Positions 24,033-33,210 of a stretch of 64,000 bases of DNA are shown piece by piece; positions within the stretch are counted from its first letter, which is position 1; every line of letters starts with the position of its first letter. The stretch is from positions 62,001-126,000 of the forward strand of contig NZ_DBMV01000033.1 in assembly GCF_002298975.1 (NCBI RefSeq). The letters run 5' to 3'. The translations under genes were made by a program, and so were the position numbers. Below the pieces are notes generated by a model. The model saw only the letters and a program-made list of their open reading frames with translations. It did no database searches and was not told the DNA's origin. The stretch is from Ralstonia sp. UBA689. GTDB taxonomy: Bacteria > Pseudomonadota > Gammaproteobacteria > Burkholderiales > Burkholderiaceae.

Positions 24033-25985
24033 ATGACATTGAAGGCCAAGGCAGTATATCGCGCGGTCGCGCTGGCTTTTGCAGGCGTGGTCGGCATGAG
24101 TGTGGTCGGCCCGGCACCTTTGGCGATGGCAGCCAAGCGGCAGGCGCCGCAGGGCATTCCGGCCAATCCGGACGACGCCTTTGTCGAGTTGCGCAACGCC
24201 GCGCGCCGCAATGACGTGTCGCGTAGCTGGGAACTGGCCGACAGCCTGTCCGACTACCCGATCCAATCCTACGTCCAGTATTTCCGCATCAAGCCTCAGC
24301 TCTTCGACGCCAGCGGTTACGCCCGGACGGACGCCCCGGAAGACGAGATCCGCTCGTTCCTGCAGCGCTACCAGGGCGAGGCCATTGCCGACCGCCTGCG
24401 CAACGACTGGCTGCTCGTGCTTGGCAAGAAGCGCGACTGGGCCACCTTCGATGTCGAATATCCGAAGTTCGTCTTGAAGGACGACACGCAGGTCGAGTGC
24501 TACGCCCTGCTGTCGCGCGCGATGAAGGGCCAGAATGTGGCCGCCGACGCGCGCAACACGCTGCTCGATCCCAAGGGCTACGGCGAAGGCTGTGTCGACC
24601 TGATCGGTTACCTCGTGCAGGCGAACCAGTTCACGCGGGCTGACGTGGCCTTTGCGGCGCGGCTGTCGCTCGAACAGAACCTGGTGACGCAGGCTTCGCG
24701 TATCGCGGCCGTGCTGCCCGAGGGCGACCGCGTCGACAACGACACGCTGGCCAACGTGACCCGCATGGCGCGCAACGATCCGTCGCAGGCGACCGCCTAT
24801 CTGCTGTCGCAGAGTGGCGGCCTGTCGCGCGAGGAGCAAGGCGCGGGCTGGGGCGTGATCGGCCAATACGCCGCCAAGAAGCAGACGCCCGACGCGCTCG
24901 ATGCCTACCGCCGCCAGATGACGCTGGGCGGAGATGCCTGGCTGTCGGACGATTCGCAGGAATGGCGCGTGCGCACCGCCCTGCGCGCCGGCGATTGGAA
25001 GATGGTGCGCAAGGCCATCGAGACCATGCGCCCCAGCCTGCGCAGCCGCGATCCGGCCTGGACCTATTGGTACGGCCGCGCGCTCAAGGCCGACAATCGC
25101 AACGACGAGGCCAAGCAGCAGTTCCAGTCGATCGCCGGGCAGTTCAACTTCTACGGTCAGCTCGCGCTGGAAGAACTCGGCCAGCGCATCACCGTGCCGC
25201 AGCGCACAACGGTGACCGACGCCGAGATCGACCCGATGGGCCGCAACCACCCGGGTTTCGGCCGCGCCAAGCGGCTGTATGACCTGAACCTGCGCTTCGA
25301 AGGCAACCGTGAGTGGAACTGGGAGTTGCGCAACATGAGCGACCGCGAGTTGTTGGCGGCGGCGGAATACGGCCGCAAGCTCGGCCTGCTCGATCGCACT
25401 GTCAACTCGGCCGACAAGACCAAGAGCGAGCATGACTTCTCGCTGCGCTTCCCGATGCCGTTCCGCAAGGTGGTCGAGCGCAACGCCGATGCGGTGGGCC
25501 TGGACATTGCGTGGGCGTATGGCCTGATCCGCCAGGAATCGCGCTTCATCATGGACGCGCGCTCGTCGGTGGGCGCTTCGGGCCTGATGCAGGTGATGCC
25601 GGAAACCGCCAAGCGCGTGGCCAAGAAGATCGGCCTGCCGGGCTTCCGTCCCGCGCAGATGAGCGATATCGACACCAACGTGCTGCTCGGCACGAGCTAC
25701 CTGTCGATGATTCTGACCGATCTGGACAGCTCGATGACGCTGGCCACCGCCGGGTACAACGCCGGCCCGGGCCGGCCGAAGCGCTGGCGCTCGACGCTCA
25801 CGCGCCCGGTGGAAGGCGCGATCTTTGCCGAGACAATTCCCTTCAATGAGACGCGTACGTATGTGAAGAACGTGCTGTCGAACGCCACGTATTACGGCGC
25901 GCTGCTGACCGGCCGCCCGCAATCGTTGAAGGACCGTCTGGGCAAGGTGGCACCGGAGGCCGCGACGCCGGACGATCTGCCGTAA
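24033..25985 (+). CDS. Soluble lytic murein transglycosylase (Slt70-like)
   Basis: The 650-residue protein has a signal sequence (cleavage near AMAAK), a long alpha-helical superhelix (about 40-450) and a C-terminal SLT domain. The SLT catalytic motif is GLIRQESRFIMDARS, with Glu near 502, followed by SVGASGLMQVMPETAK and LATAGYNAGPGRPKRW. It cleaves peptidoglycan in the periplasm with formation of anhydromuramic ends. ATG 24033 is used; ATG 24021 is in frame four codons earlier. It is divergent from the cyclo-ligase gene and followed by a terminator. Confidence 0.93.
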   Translation: MTLKAKAVYRAVALAFAGVVGMSVVGPAPLAMAAKRQAPQGIPANPDDAFVELRNAARRNDVSRSWELADSLSDYPIQSYVQYFRIKPQLFDASGYARTDAPEDEIRSFLQRYQGEAIADRLRNDWLLVLGKKRDWATFDVEYPKFVLKDDTQVECYALLSRAMKGQNVAADARNTLLDPKGYGEGCVDLIGYLVQANQFTRADVAFAARLSLEQNLVTQASRIAAVLPEGDRVDNDTLANVTRMARNDPSQATAYLLSQSGGLSREEQGAGWGVIGQYAAKKQTPDALDAYRRQMTLGGDAWLSDDSQEWRVRTALRAGDWKMVRKAIETMRPSLRSRDPAWTYWYGRALKADNRNDEAKQQFQSIAGQFNFYGQLALEELGQRITVPQRTTVTDAEIDPMGRNHPGFGRAKRLYDLNLRFEGNREWNWELRNMSDRELLAAAEYGRKLGLLDRTVNSADKTKSEHDFSLRFPMPFRKVVERNADAVGLDIAWAYGLIRQESRFIMDARSSVGASGLMQVMPETAKRVAKKIGLPGFRPAQMSDIDTNVLLGTSYLSMILTDLDSSMTLATAGYNAGPGRPKRWRSTLTRPVEGAIFAETIPFNETRTYVKNVLSNATYYGALLTGRPQSLKDRLGKVAPEAATPDDLP

Positions 25986-26014
25986 GCGACCACGATAAGC
26001 GACCCTGCCGTCAT

Positions 26015-26042
26015 AAAGCGCCCGCAGCAATGCGGGCGTTTT
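26015..26042 (+). terminator. Rho-independent terminator after the lytic transglycosylase
   Basis: CGCCCGCA, loop GCAA and TGCGGGCG are followed by TTTT, 33 bases after the stop codon. Confidence 0.85.
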
Positions 26043-26197
26043 GCATTGGCGTTGGCGCGGGCCGCCGGATGATCACGGCGGTGCCGCCGGCTGCACGGTT
26101 TCATGGGCAGATTGTGAAACCCGCTCAACGGCCTTGGGGTCGATCGCCTTCGGGATGTATTGTGGTGAAGCTCCCCACCCGTCTTGGAGATGCCACC

Positions 26198-27202
26198 ATG
26201 CATACCTCCAACCTGCTCGTTTTCGGCGGCACCGGTTTCATCGGCACGCAGTTGCTCTCGCGCCTGGTGACCGAGACCTTCGCCGCGCCCGGCCTGCCCG
26301 AGGGCCGTGTGATCGTGCCCACGCGCGATGCCGAATCTGCCCGGGCACACAATCTCACGCTGCTGCCGCGCGTGGATGTGATGGACGCCGACATCTACGC
26401 TGACGATGCCCTCGACGCGCTGTTCCTGGCGCTGACGGAACGCGGCAGCGAGCATTGCGCCGTCATCAACCTCGTTGGCGTGCTGCAGGACGCTCGCGCG
26501 ATGCCGTATGGCCCGATCTTCCAGCGGGTGCATGTCGATCTGCCCCGCCGTATCGTGGCCGCCTGCCGCCGTCACGGCGTGAACCGGCTGCTGCACATGA
26601 GCGCATTGGGCGCCGATCCGACCGGCCCGTCGATGTATCAGCGCAGCAAGGGCGATGGCGAGCGCGTGGTCATGAACAGCGAACTGGACTGGACCGTGTT
26701 CCGCCCCTCGGTGGTGTTCGGTCCGCAGGATCATTTCCTGAACCTGTTCGCACGCATGCAGCGCATGGCCCCGTTTGTGCCGCTGGCCTGCGCCGACGCG
26801 CGCTTCCAGCCTGTCTATGTGGACGACGTGGCTGCTGCCTTCGTCAATGCGCTCGACAACCCGGCCACGGTGCGGCATGCGTACGCGCTGGTCGGCCCGC
26901 GCATCTACACCCTGGCCGAGCTGATGCGTTTTGCTGGGCGTGCCAGTGGGCACCGGCGCTGGATCGTGCCGCTGCCCGAGGGCCTGGGCCGTATGCAGGC
27001 CGCGTTGTTCGAGCATCTGCCTGGGGCGCCCCTCTCGCGCGACAACCTCGACTCCATGCGCGTGGACAACGTCAGCGCCGAGCCGGTCGCGCCGGAACTC
27101 GGCATCCATCCGCTCGGCATGGAGGCCGTGATGCTGCCTGCGCTGGCCGGCTTCGGACCGAATTCCGGGTTGCGCTCCGTCCGCGCTCGGGCGCATCGCT
27201 AG
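26198..27202 (+). CDS. NAD(P)-binding epimerase-like protein, complex I NDUFA9 family
   Basis: The 334-residue short-chain dehydrogenase-type protein starts NLLVFGGTGFIGTQLLSRL (Rossmann GxxGxxG) and contains INLVGVLQD and HMSALGADPTGPSMYQRSKG, where the SDR Tyr-x3-Lys is altered to Tyr-QRS-Lys. FRPSVVFGPQD and QPVYVDDVAAAFV are typical of the NDUFA9/atypical SDR5 group. GGAG lies eight bases before the ATG. Substrate is unknown; relatives are often linked to quinone or lipid metabolism. It stands alone, with about 200 bases of spacer on either side. Confidence 0.88.
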   Translation: MHTSNLLVFGGTGFIGTQLLSRLVTETFAAPGLPEGRVIVPTRDAESARAHNLTLLPRVDVMDADIYADDALDALFLALTERGSEHCAVINLVGVLQDARAMPYGPIFQRVHVDLPRRIVAACRRHGVNRLLHMSALGADPTGPSMYQRSKGDGERVVMNSELDWTVFRPSVVFGPQDHFLNLFARMQRMAPFVPLACADARFQPVYVDDVAAAFVNALDNPATVRHAYALVGPRIYTLAELMRFAGRASGHRRWIVPLPEGLGRMQAALFEHLPGAPLSRDNLDSMRVDNVSAEPVAPELGIHPLGMEAVMLPALAGFGPNSGLRSVRARAHR

Positions 27203-27269
27203 CCGGGCGGGCACCGTTGTGGGCGCTAGTTGTGAGTTCATCTAACAACGGTGGCCAATCCGTTTCATT

Positions 27270-27297
27270 TTGTCGCGCTGCAGCGCAGGTCTAGAAT
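27270..27297 (+). promoter_or_regulatory. Candidate sigma-70 promoter for the GST-cca pair
   Basis: TTGTCG (27270-27275) and TAGAAT (27292-27297) are separated by 16 bases and lie 120 bases upstream of the GST start. A short inverted repeat CGCTGCAGCG overlaps the spacer. The match is moderate. Confidence 0.4.
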
Positions 27298-27416
27298 GGC
27301 CCGTTCGCCCCGCGCTGCAGACCTTCGCCATCGTCAAGAACAAGAGCGTCCGGCGCCCGGCGCGCTGCAGGCGCGCTCCCATAATCATTGCAGTGCACTC
27401 TCCAAGGACGGGAATC

Positions 27417-28106
27417 ATGAAACTGGTCATCGGCAACAAGAACTATTCGTCGTGGTCGCTACGCCCGTGGCTGTTGGCCAAGCAGGCCGGCATTCCGTTC
27501 GAGGAGATCCGCGTGCGCCTGCTGAGCGAGAGCTTTGCCGCCGACGTGGCACGTCATTCGCCGGCTGGCCGCGTGCCCGTGCTGGTCGATGGCGATATGA
27601 ATGTGTGGGATTCGCTGGCGATCTGCGAAACGCTGGCCGAGCGCTTCCCGCGCGCGCAACTGTGGCCGCAAGACCCGAAGGCGCGCGCACATGCCCGCTC
27701 GATCTGCGCCGAGATGCACTCCGGCTTTGGCAGCCTGCGCAGCAACATGCCGATGAACGTGACAGCCGTGCTGCCCGGCATGGGCTGGAACGTGGCCGTG
27801 CAGCGCGACATCGACCGCATTGCCGCCATGTGGACAGAGCTGCGCCAGAAGTACGCAGCCGAAGGCCCGTTCCTGTTTGGCCACTTCACGGTGGCGGATG
27901 CGTTCTACGCGCCGGTGGTCAGCCGCTTCGCCACCTACGGCGTGCGCCTGCCCGAAGCCGCCAAGGCGTATGCCGACCACATCCTCAATCTGCCCGCCAT
28001 GCAGGAGTGGATCGACGGCGCGCGTGCCGAGCATGATTTCCTCGCCGACGACGAGCCGTACCGTACCGCGCCAGACGAGGAAACGCTGGTCGCCGCCAAT
28101 CAATGA
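27417..28106 (+). CDS. Glutathione S-transferase family protein
   Basis: The 229-residue protein begins MKLVIGNKNYSSWSLRPWLL, which is the N-terminal thioredoxin fold of the GST branch with Ser in the active-site loop. It continues with HSPAGRVPVLVDGD and WDSLAICETLAERFP, the glutathione-binding cis-Pro and Asp-Ser region. The helical C-terminal domain includes FGHFTVADAFYAPVVSR. Substrate is unknown. The start follows AAGGACGGGA. Its stop overlaps the cca start by four bases (ATGA), so the two genes are translationally coupled. Confidence 0.92.
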   Translation: MKLVIGNKNYSSWSLRPWLLAKQAGIPFEEIRVRLLSESFAADVARHSPAGRVPVLVDGDMNVWDSLAICETLAERFPRAQLWPQDPKARAHARSICAEMHSGFGSLRSNMPMNVTAVLPGMGWNVAVQRDIDRIAAMWTELRQKYAAEGPFLFGHFTVADAFYAPVVSRFATYGVRLPEAAKAYADHILNLPAMQEWIDGARAEHDFLADDEPYRTAPDEETLVAANQ

Positions 28107-29392
28107 CGGAACGCGCGGCACTGGTGGGGGGCAGCGTCGTTGATCCGGCCACGCATGGGCTGGATGTATATGCCGTGGGCGGCGCGATTCGTGACGCGTT
28201 GCTCGGGCTGCCCGTGCAGGATCGCGACTACGTGGTCGTCGGAGCCACGCCCGAGGCGCTGGAGGCACGCGGCTTTCGCGCGGTCGGCAAGGATTTCCCG
28301 GTCTTCCTGCACCCGCGCACGCAGGCCGAGTACGCGCTGGCCCGCACCGAGCGCAAGACGGCTGCCGGCTACAAGGGCTTCTCGGTCTACTACGCACCCG
28401 ACGTCACGCTCGAAGACGATCTGATCCGCCGCGACCTGACCATCAACGCGATGGCAAAGCGCGTGGCGGAAGACGGCGCGCTGGTCGGCCCGGTCATCGA
28501 CCCATACGGCGGACAGGCCGACCTGGCCGCGCGCACGTTCCGGCATGTGTCCGACGCCTTTGCAGAAGACCCGGTGCGCATCCTGCGCGTGGCGCGCTTT
28601 GCCGCCCGCTTTGCGGACTTTCACGTGGCACCCGAAACCAACGCGCTGATGCAGCGCATGGTGCAGGCCGGTGAGGTCGATGCGCTGGTGCCCGAGCGCG
28701 TGTGGCAGGAGATCGCCCGCGGGCTGCTGGAAGCGCACCCGGCGCGCATGTTCGCCGTGCTGCGCGACTGCGGCGCGCTGGTCCGCCTGCTTCCCGAACT
28801 CGATCGCCTGTGGGGCGTGCCGCAGCGCGCCGACTACCACCCAGAGGTCGACACCGGCGTGCACACCATGATGGTGATCGAGACCGCCGCCGCCATGGAT
28901 GCGCCGCTGCCGGTGCGCTTTGCCGCGCTGGTGCACGACCTGGGCAAGGGCACCACGCCCGTCGACGTTTTGCCGCGCCACATCGGCCACGAAGAACGCA
29001 GCGTGCCGATGATCGAAGCGGTCTGCCAGCGCCTGCGCGTGCCGACCGACTGCCGCGATCTGGCAGTCGTCGTCGCGCGCGAGCACGGCAATATCCACCG
29101 CAGCGATGGCTTTGACGCCACCGCCCTGGTGCGCTTGCTGGAGCGCTGCGATGCGCTGCGCAAGCCCGAACGTTTCCGTCAGGCGCTGCAGGCATGTGAG
29201 GCGGATGCACGCGGTCGCCTCGGGTTTGAAGATCGCGCCTATCCGCAAACGGAACGCCTGATGCGTGCGCTGCAGGCGGCCACATCCATCGATGCCGGTG
29301 CCGTCGCCAGGCGCTACGCCGACAACCCCGCCCACATCAAGCAGGCCGTGCACGTTGCGCGCATCGAGGCCGTCGCGCAGGCGGGCATTTAG
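28103..29392 (+). CDS. cca: Multifunctional CCA tRNA nucleotidyltransferase
   Basis: This enzyme adds or repairs the 3'-CCA of tRNAs. The 429-residue class II protein shows VYAVGGAIRDALLGLPVQDR followed by DYVVVG, with the catalytic DxD-type region, and RRDLTINAMA and EDPVRILRVARFAARF from the head and neck. The C-terminal HD domain is present (AALVHDLGKG), making it the longer bifunctional type with phosphohydrolase activity. About ten N-terminal residues precede the usual start. It is coupled to the upstream GST gene and converges with the TetR gene. Confidence 0.95.
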   Translation: MTERAALVGGSVVDPATHGLDVYAVGGAIRDALLGLPVQDRDYVVVGATPEALEARGFRAVGKDFPVFLHPRTQAEYALARTERKTAAGYKGFSVYYAPDVTLEDDLIRRDLTINAMAKRVAEDGALVGPVIDPYGGQADLAARTFRHVSDAFAEDPVRILRVARFAARFADFHVAPETNALMQRMVQAGEVDALVPERVWQEIARGLLEAHPARMFAVLRDCGALVRLLPELDRLWGVPQRADYHPEVDTGVHTMMVIETAAAMDAPLPVRFAALVHDLGKGTTPVDVLPRHIGHEERSVPMIEAVCQRLRVPTDCRDLAVVVAREHGNIHRSDGFDATALVRLLERCDALRKPERFRQALQACEADARGRLGFEDRAYPQTERLMRALQAATSIDAGAVARRYADNPAHIKQAVHVARIEAVAQAGI

Positions 29393-29946
29393 CTCGTCGC
29401 GGGCTGCATGGCCAGCCGCTGCGACATCGCAAACAGCTTCAGGAAGAGCGTCCGGAACGCCTCGGGACCGGGACGCGCCGTGGTTTGCTGCGCGCCGATG
29501 AAGCACAGGTGCGCGATGCGGCCCCAGAACGCAGCGTCGCCCGGCGCGCCGCCTTCCAGGCTGCATAGCGAGGTGGAGAAGGCCAGGCGCAGTGCATCCA
29601 CGCGCTGCAGCGTTTCGGCCACCAACGGCTCGCGCATGGCCCAGGCACGGATGGCGACTTCGCGCTGCGGGTGCATCGATGCGGCCACGTCGAGGTAGCG
29701 CATGAGCAGCGTTTCAGCAGTGTCGCCGGGCTGGATGAGCGAGAGGATGCTGCCGGTATAGGCGCGTTCCCATTCGGCGAGCAGGCTGCGCACGTAGTCT
29801 TCGCGGCTGGTGAAGTGGTGGTAGAACGCGCCGCGCGTCACGTTCAGGCGACGGGCAAGGCGTTCAGCGGAAACGCCGCCGGCACCCTCGATGTCGAGCA
29901 GCTCGAAACCGGCTTCGATCCAGTGTGAGCGGGTGGTTTTCGGCAT
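29389..29946 (-). CDS. TetR-family transcriptional regulator
   Basis: The 185-residue protein has an N-terminal TetR HTH with GVSAERLARRLNVTRGAFYHHF around residues 25-46, followed by a variable helical ligand domain. It starts after AGGACGCCACG. It is divergent from the FAD amine oxidase gene with only 88 bases between the starts, so it may regulate that gene and itself. The ligand is unknown. Its stop region overlaps the cca stop by four bases on the opposite strand. Confidence 0.9.
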   Translation of the reverse strand: MPKTTRSHWIEAGFELLDIEGAGGVSAERLARRLNVTRGAFYHHFTSREDYVRSLLAEWERAYTGSILSLIQPGDTAETLLMRYLDVAASMHPQREVAIRAWAMREPLVAETLQRVDALRLAFSTSLCSLEGGAPGDAAFWGRIAHLCFIGAQQTTARPGPEAFRTLFLKLFAMSQRLAMQPATS

Positions 29947-30034
29947 CGTGGCGTCCTCGAAGGAAAACTGACAGGCTGTGTATGGTGCGCAGCCGGCCGG
30001 TATTGTAGGCGGCGTCTCCTCCTTCTTCCTTGCC

Positions 30035-31381
30035 ATGCGAGATTTCATCGTTGTGGGTGCGGGCATTGCCGGGCTGAATGCCGCACGCCATCTGCAGCAG
30101 GCCGGCTGCACCGTCACCGTGCTGGAAGCGGCGCGCTCGCCCGGCGGGCGCATTCGCAGTGTGCTGTTCCATGGGCAGACCATCGAGTGCGGCGCGCAGT
30201 TTGTATCGTCGCGCTATCGCCACGTGCTGCCGCTGCTGCAGGACACCGGGCTGGCGTCACGCCTGCGCAAGACGTCGGCCGTGGCCGCCATGCAACGCGG
30301 GTCGGTCTTCCACACGGTGCACACCAAGCGCCCTTGGACGCTCGGTTCCGGCGGCCAGCTCACCTGGGGCGAGACCTGGCGGATGGTGCGCGGGGCCCTG
30401 GTCACCGCGCGCGAATTGCGTGGCATCGACCCAAATCACTACGCCAGCCTCAGCGCCTACGATGATGCCGATGCGCTGGACTGGAGCGCGCGCGTGTTTG
30501 GCGATGCGGCCGCGCGCTATTTCTTCGAGCCGATGGTCCACGGCTTGTACTTTCATCGGCTGGCCGGGACGTCGCGAGCACTGCTGGCGGCACTGACCGC
30601 GTTCAACGGCGCGGATACGCTGACCGTCGATGGCGGCTGGCAGGCCTTGCCGCGCGCGATGGCCGCAGCGCTCGACGTGCGTTATGGCGCCAGCGTGGAA
30701 GCCGTGGAGGAAACGTCGGGCGGCGTGCGCGTCAACGTCAACGGAGAATGGCTGAACGCCGATGGTGCGGTGCTCGCCACGCCCGCGCACATCACGCAAG
30801 ATTGGCTGTCGCGGCCCACGGAGGAAGAGCGTGCCGTGCTGGCCGCGCGCTATGCGCCGAGCGTGCATCTGGCGCTTGGCCTGTCGCCGTCTTGGTCGGT
30901 GCCGAAGGTGTTCCAGCCGGTGTACGGTGCGCTGTATGCGCCGGTGGAGGGCAGCCCGCTTGCCGCGCTGACGTTCCAGCCAGGGCAGACGCCCGGCGAC
31001 GGGACGATCGTCTGCGCGATGCTCGGGGCGCAGGCTGCCGGCGAGGCGATCCATCTGAACGATACCGAGCTCACCCGCTTCGTGATCGAAGCCATGGACG
31101 TGCATCTACCCGGCATCGGCCGGGCGGCGCAGGCGACGCACCTGCAGCGCTGGCAGGCGGCGGAGCCGCTCTCCCCGGTGGGACGGGCGCGAGCGGTGGC
31201 GACTTATCGCGCCGCACTCGGCTCCGCGCTCGGGCGGGGTCGCCGCGTCGTGCTGGCCGGCGACTACCTCGGCAGTCCTTGGACCGACGGCGCTGCCGAA
31301 ACCGGCCGCTGGGCCGCGCAGCACCTGCTGGCGGCCCGCACACAGCCGGACCGCATGACGGTGGCCCAAGCTGTTGCCTAG
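30035..31381 (+). CDS. FAD-dependent amine oxidase/protoporphyrinogen oxidase-like protein
   Basis: This 448-residue protein has the FAD Rossmann motif FIVVGAGIAGLNAARHLQQA followed by the ExARSPGGRIRS phosphate-contact segment of the monoamine oxidase/PPO/carotenoid desaturase superfamily. A second FAD motif lies near the C terminus (GRRVVLAGDYLGSPWTDGA). The Rossmann strand starts just two residues after the Met, so the exported form is unlikely. The substrate cannot be deduced. It faces the TetR gene across a short promoter region. Confidence 0.85.
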   Translation: MRDFIVVGAGIAGLNAARHLQQAGCTVTVLEAARSPGGRIRSVLFHGQTIECGAQFVSSRYRHVLPLLQDTGLASRLRKTSAVAAMQRGSVFHTVHTKRPWTLGSGGQLTWGETWRMVRGALVTARELRGIDPNHYASLSAYDDADALDWSARVFGDAAARYFFEPMVHGLYFHRLAGTSRALLAALTAFNGADTLTVDGGWQALPRAMAAALDVRYGASVEAVEETSGGVRVNVNGEWLNADGAVLATPAHITQDWLSRPTEEERAVLAARYAPSVHLALGLSPSWSVPKVFQPVYGALYAPVEGSPLAALTFQPGQTPGDGTIVCAMLGAQAAGEAIHLNDTELTRFVIEAMDVHLPGIGRAAQATHLQRWQAAEPLSPVGRARAVATYRAALGSALGRGRRVVLAGDYLGSPWTDGAAETGRWAAQHLLAARTQPDRMTVAQAVA

Positions 31382-31392
31382 CGCGCGGTGGC

Positions 31393-32289
31393 TTACTCGA
31401 ACGGCGTGTCGTTCGGGTTGGCGTACAGCGCCTTCAACTGCTCGCCCATCGGGAAGTTGAAGTTGATGCTCTTGGGCGGCACTGGCTTCTCGAACCATTT
31501 TGCGTAGAGCGCTTTGATCTCGCCGCTCTTCATGACGCCAGTGAGCGTGTCGTCCACCAGCTTCTTGAACTGCGGATCGTCCTTGCGCAGCATGAAGCCA
31601 TAGGCCTCGAATGACTGCGGCGTGCCCGTCACGACCCAGTCGGTGGGCTTCTGCGCCAGCGTGCGCGCGCCGGCCAACAGCACGTCATCCATCATGAACG
31701 CCGCCACGCGGCCGCTTTGCAGCGTGAGGAAGGACTCACCATAGTCCTTGCCGCTGATGACGTTCATGTTCATCTTCTTCTCGTCGTTCATCTTGCGCAG
31801 GATGCGCTCCGACGTCGTCCCCGCATTGGTGATGACCGATTTGCCGGTCAGGTCCGGAAAATCCTTCACGCCCGAACTCACGTTGGTCAGCAGGCGCGTG
31901 CCGGCGATGAAGAAGGTGGTGGAGAACGCCGTCTGCTGTTCGCGCGACTTCAAATGCGTGGTCACCCCGCACTCCAGGTCCACCGAGCCGTTCTGCACCA
32001 GCGACGTGCGGTTTTGCGAGGTGACGGGAATCTGTTGCACCTGCAGACCGGGCTTGCCGGTCTTCTGCTTGACCGCGTCGATTACGCGCGAACACAGGTC
32101 GGCCGAGAAACCGATGATCTGGTTCTTGCTGTCGCGATACGAAAACGGAATCGATGATTCGCGCACGCCGATCAGGATGGTGTTGCTGTCCTGGATCTTT
32201 TTGAGCGTGCCTTCGAGTGCCTGGGCGTGCGCGCTGGCAGCGAGCACGCCAGCGAGGGCCAACGGGATACAGCGGATAGTGAAACGCAT
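31393..32289 (-). CDS. Amino acid ABC transporter periplasmic binding protein (GltI-like)
   Basis: The 298-residue protein has a Sec signal (cleavage near AHAQA) and a family 3 solute-binding fold: GTLKKIQDSNTILIGVRESS, IGFSADLCSRVIDAVK, VDLECGVTTHLKSR and VITNAGTTSERILRKMN. It is closest in style to glutamate/aspartate binding proteins. No permease or ATPase gene is adjacent, so it must borrow a transporter encoded elsewhere. It is the last gene of a minus-strand set with an RpiR regulator, an aminotransferase and a beta-keto acid cleavage enzyme, and probably delivers their substrate. Confidence 0.9.
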   Translation of the reverse strand: MRFTIRCIPLALAGVLAASAHAQALEGTLKKIQDSNTILIGVRESSIPFSYRDSKNQIIGFSADLCSRVIDAVKQKTGKPGLQVQQIPVTSQNRTSLVQNGSVDLECGVTTHLKSREQQTAFSTTFFIAGTRLLTNVSSGVKDFPDLTGKSVITNAGTTSERILRKMNDEKKMNMNVISGKDYGESFLTLQSGRVAAFMMDDVLLAGARTLAQKPTDWVVTGTPQSFEAYGFMLRKDDPQFKKLVDDTLTGVMKSGEIKALYAKWFEKPVPPKSINFNFPMGEQLKALYANPNDTPFE

Positions 32290-32373
32290 ACTTCCTCCAA
32301 TGGTTGTGTGGCGCGGCCCGATGCGTGTCGGGGCCGTCTGTGTGATGACTTCGTGGTGTGCAATTCGGGTGGG

Positions 32374-33210
32374 TTATCTGCCGAACCAGCCGCGCAGTTC
32401 TGCGGCGCTGGCCAGTGGGCGATGCAGCGCGTCGATATGGCGACGCAGGTTGGTGACGAGTGCCGCGTTGTCGGGCGCGGCGCTGCCGTCGGGCAGCAGC
32501 ATGTTGTTCTCGAAGCCCAGGCGCGCGTGGCCACCGAGCAGCGCGGCGGTGAGCGCGCATTCGGCTTCGCGCGGGCCGAACGCGCACATCGCCCAGGGCA
32601 CGTTGGCCGTCAGCTCGCCGCCGTCGGCCCAGGTGTGCAGGAACGGCAGCAGGTCCGATGGGTCCGAGCGTTGCCCCGCGCTGTAGCGGCCGAGCACGAA
32701 CAGCACCCAGTGCGGTGTCTCGGGCAGGATGCCGCGCGTGCGCAGGTCGCGGTAGCGCACCACGTCGTCGGCGGAATAGAGGATGTACTGGATCGCCGTG
32801 CGTGCCGCTGCGAGTTCGGCGAAGAAGCGCGCCGCCTCGGTTTCATGGGCGGCATCAGGGACCAACTCGCGCAGCGCAGCGGAGATCGCCTCCGGCTGCA
32901 GCGCGCGCACCGATGCCATCTGCTGTTCGGGCGTATAGATGCCGACGGCCTCGGTGGTGACCTGAATCACCAGCGCATCGCCCACCGCCTGCCGCACAGC
33001 GGCGATGGCCGGGTGGTAGTCGCCCGGCTCCAGGCTGTGCGTGCCATCGGGGTGGCGCACATGCAAATGCAGCATCGCCGCGCCGGCGTCGACGCATTGA
33101 CGCGCGCAGGCGGCCAGTTCATCGGGCGTGATCGGCAGCGCGGGGTGATCGGCGTGCGTCTTGCGTGCGCCGTTGGGTGCCACGGCGATGGCGATCGGCC
33201 GGTGCGTCAT
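32374..33210 (-). CDS. Beta-keto acid cleavage enzyme (BKACE, DUF849)
   Basis: The 278-residue TIM-barrel protein carries the BKACE features: IAVAPNGARKTHADHPALP at the N terminus, CVDAGAAMLHLHVRHPDG with the two zinc-ligand histidines, VIQVTTEAVG and the C-terminal GGHARLGFENN. Family members, such as the lysine-fermentation Kce, condense a beta-keto acid with acetyl-CoA and release acetoacetate and a new CoA ester. The start overlaps the aminotransferase stop by four bases. The preceding aminotransferase could make the beta-keto acid, so the two form a plausible two-step pathway. The substrate is not identified. Confidence 0.9.
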   Translation of the reverse strand: MTHRPIAIAVAPNGARKTHADHPALPITPDELAACARQCVDAGAAMLHLHVRHPDGTHSLEPGDYHPAIAAVRQAVGDALVIQVTTEAVGIYTPEQQMASVRALQPEAISAALRELVPDAAHETEAARFFAELAAARTAIQYILYSADDVVRYRDLRTRGILPETPHWVLFVLGRYSAGQRSDPSDLLPFLHTWADGGELTANVPWAMCAFGPREAECALTAALLGGHARLGFENNMLLPDGSAAPDNAALVTNLRRHIDALHRPLASAAELRGWFGR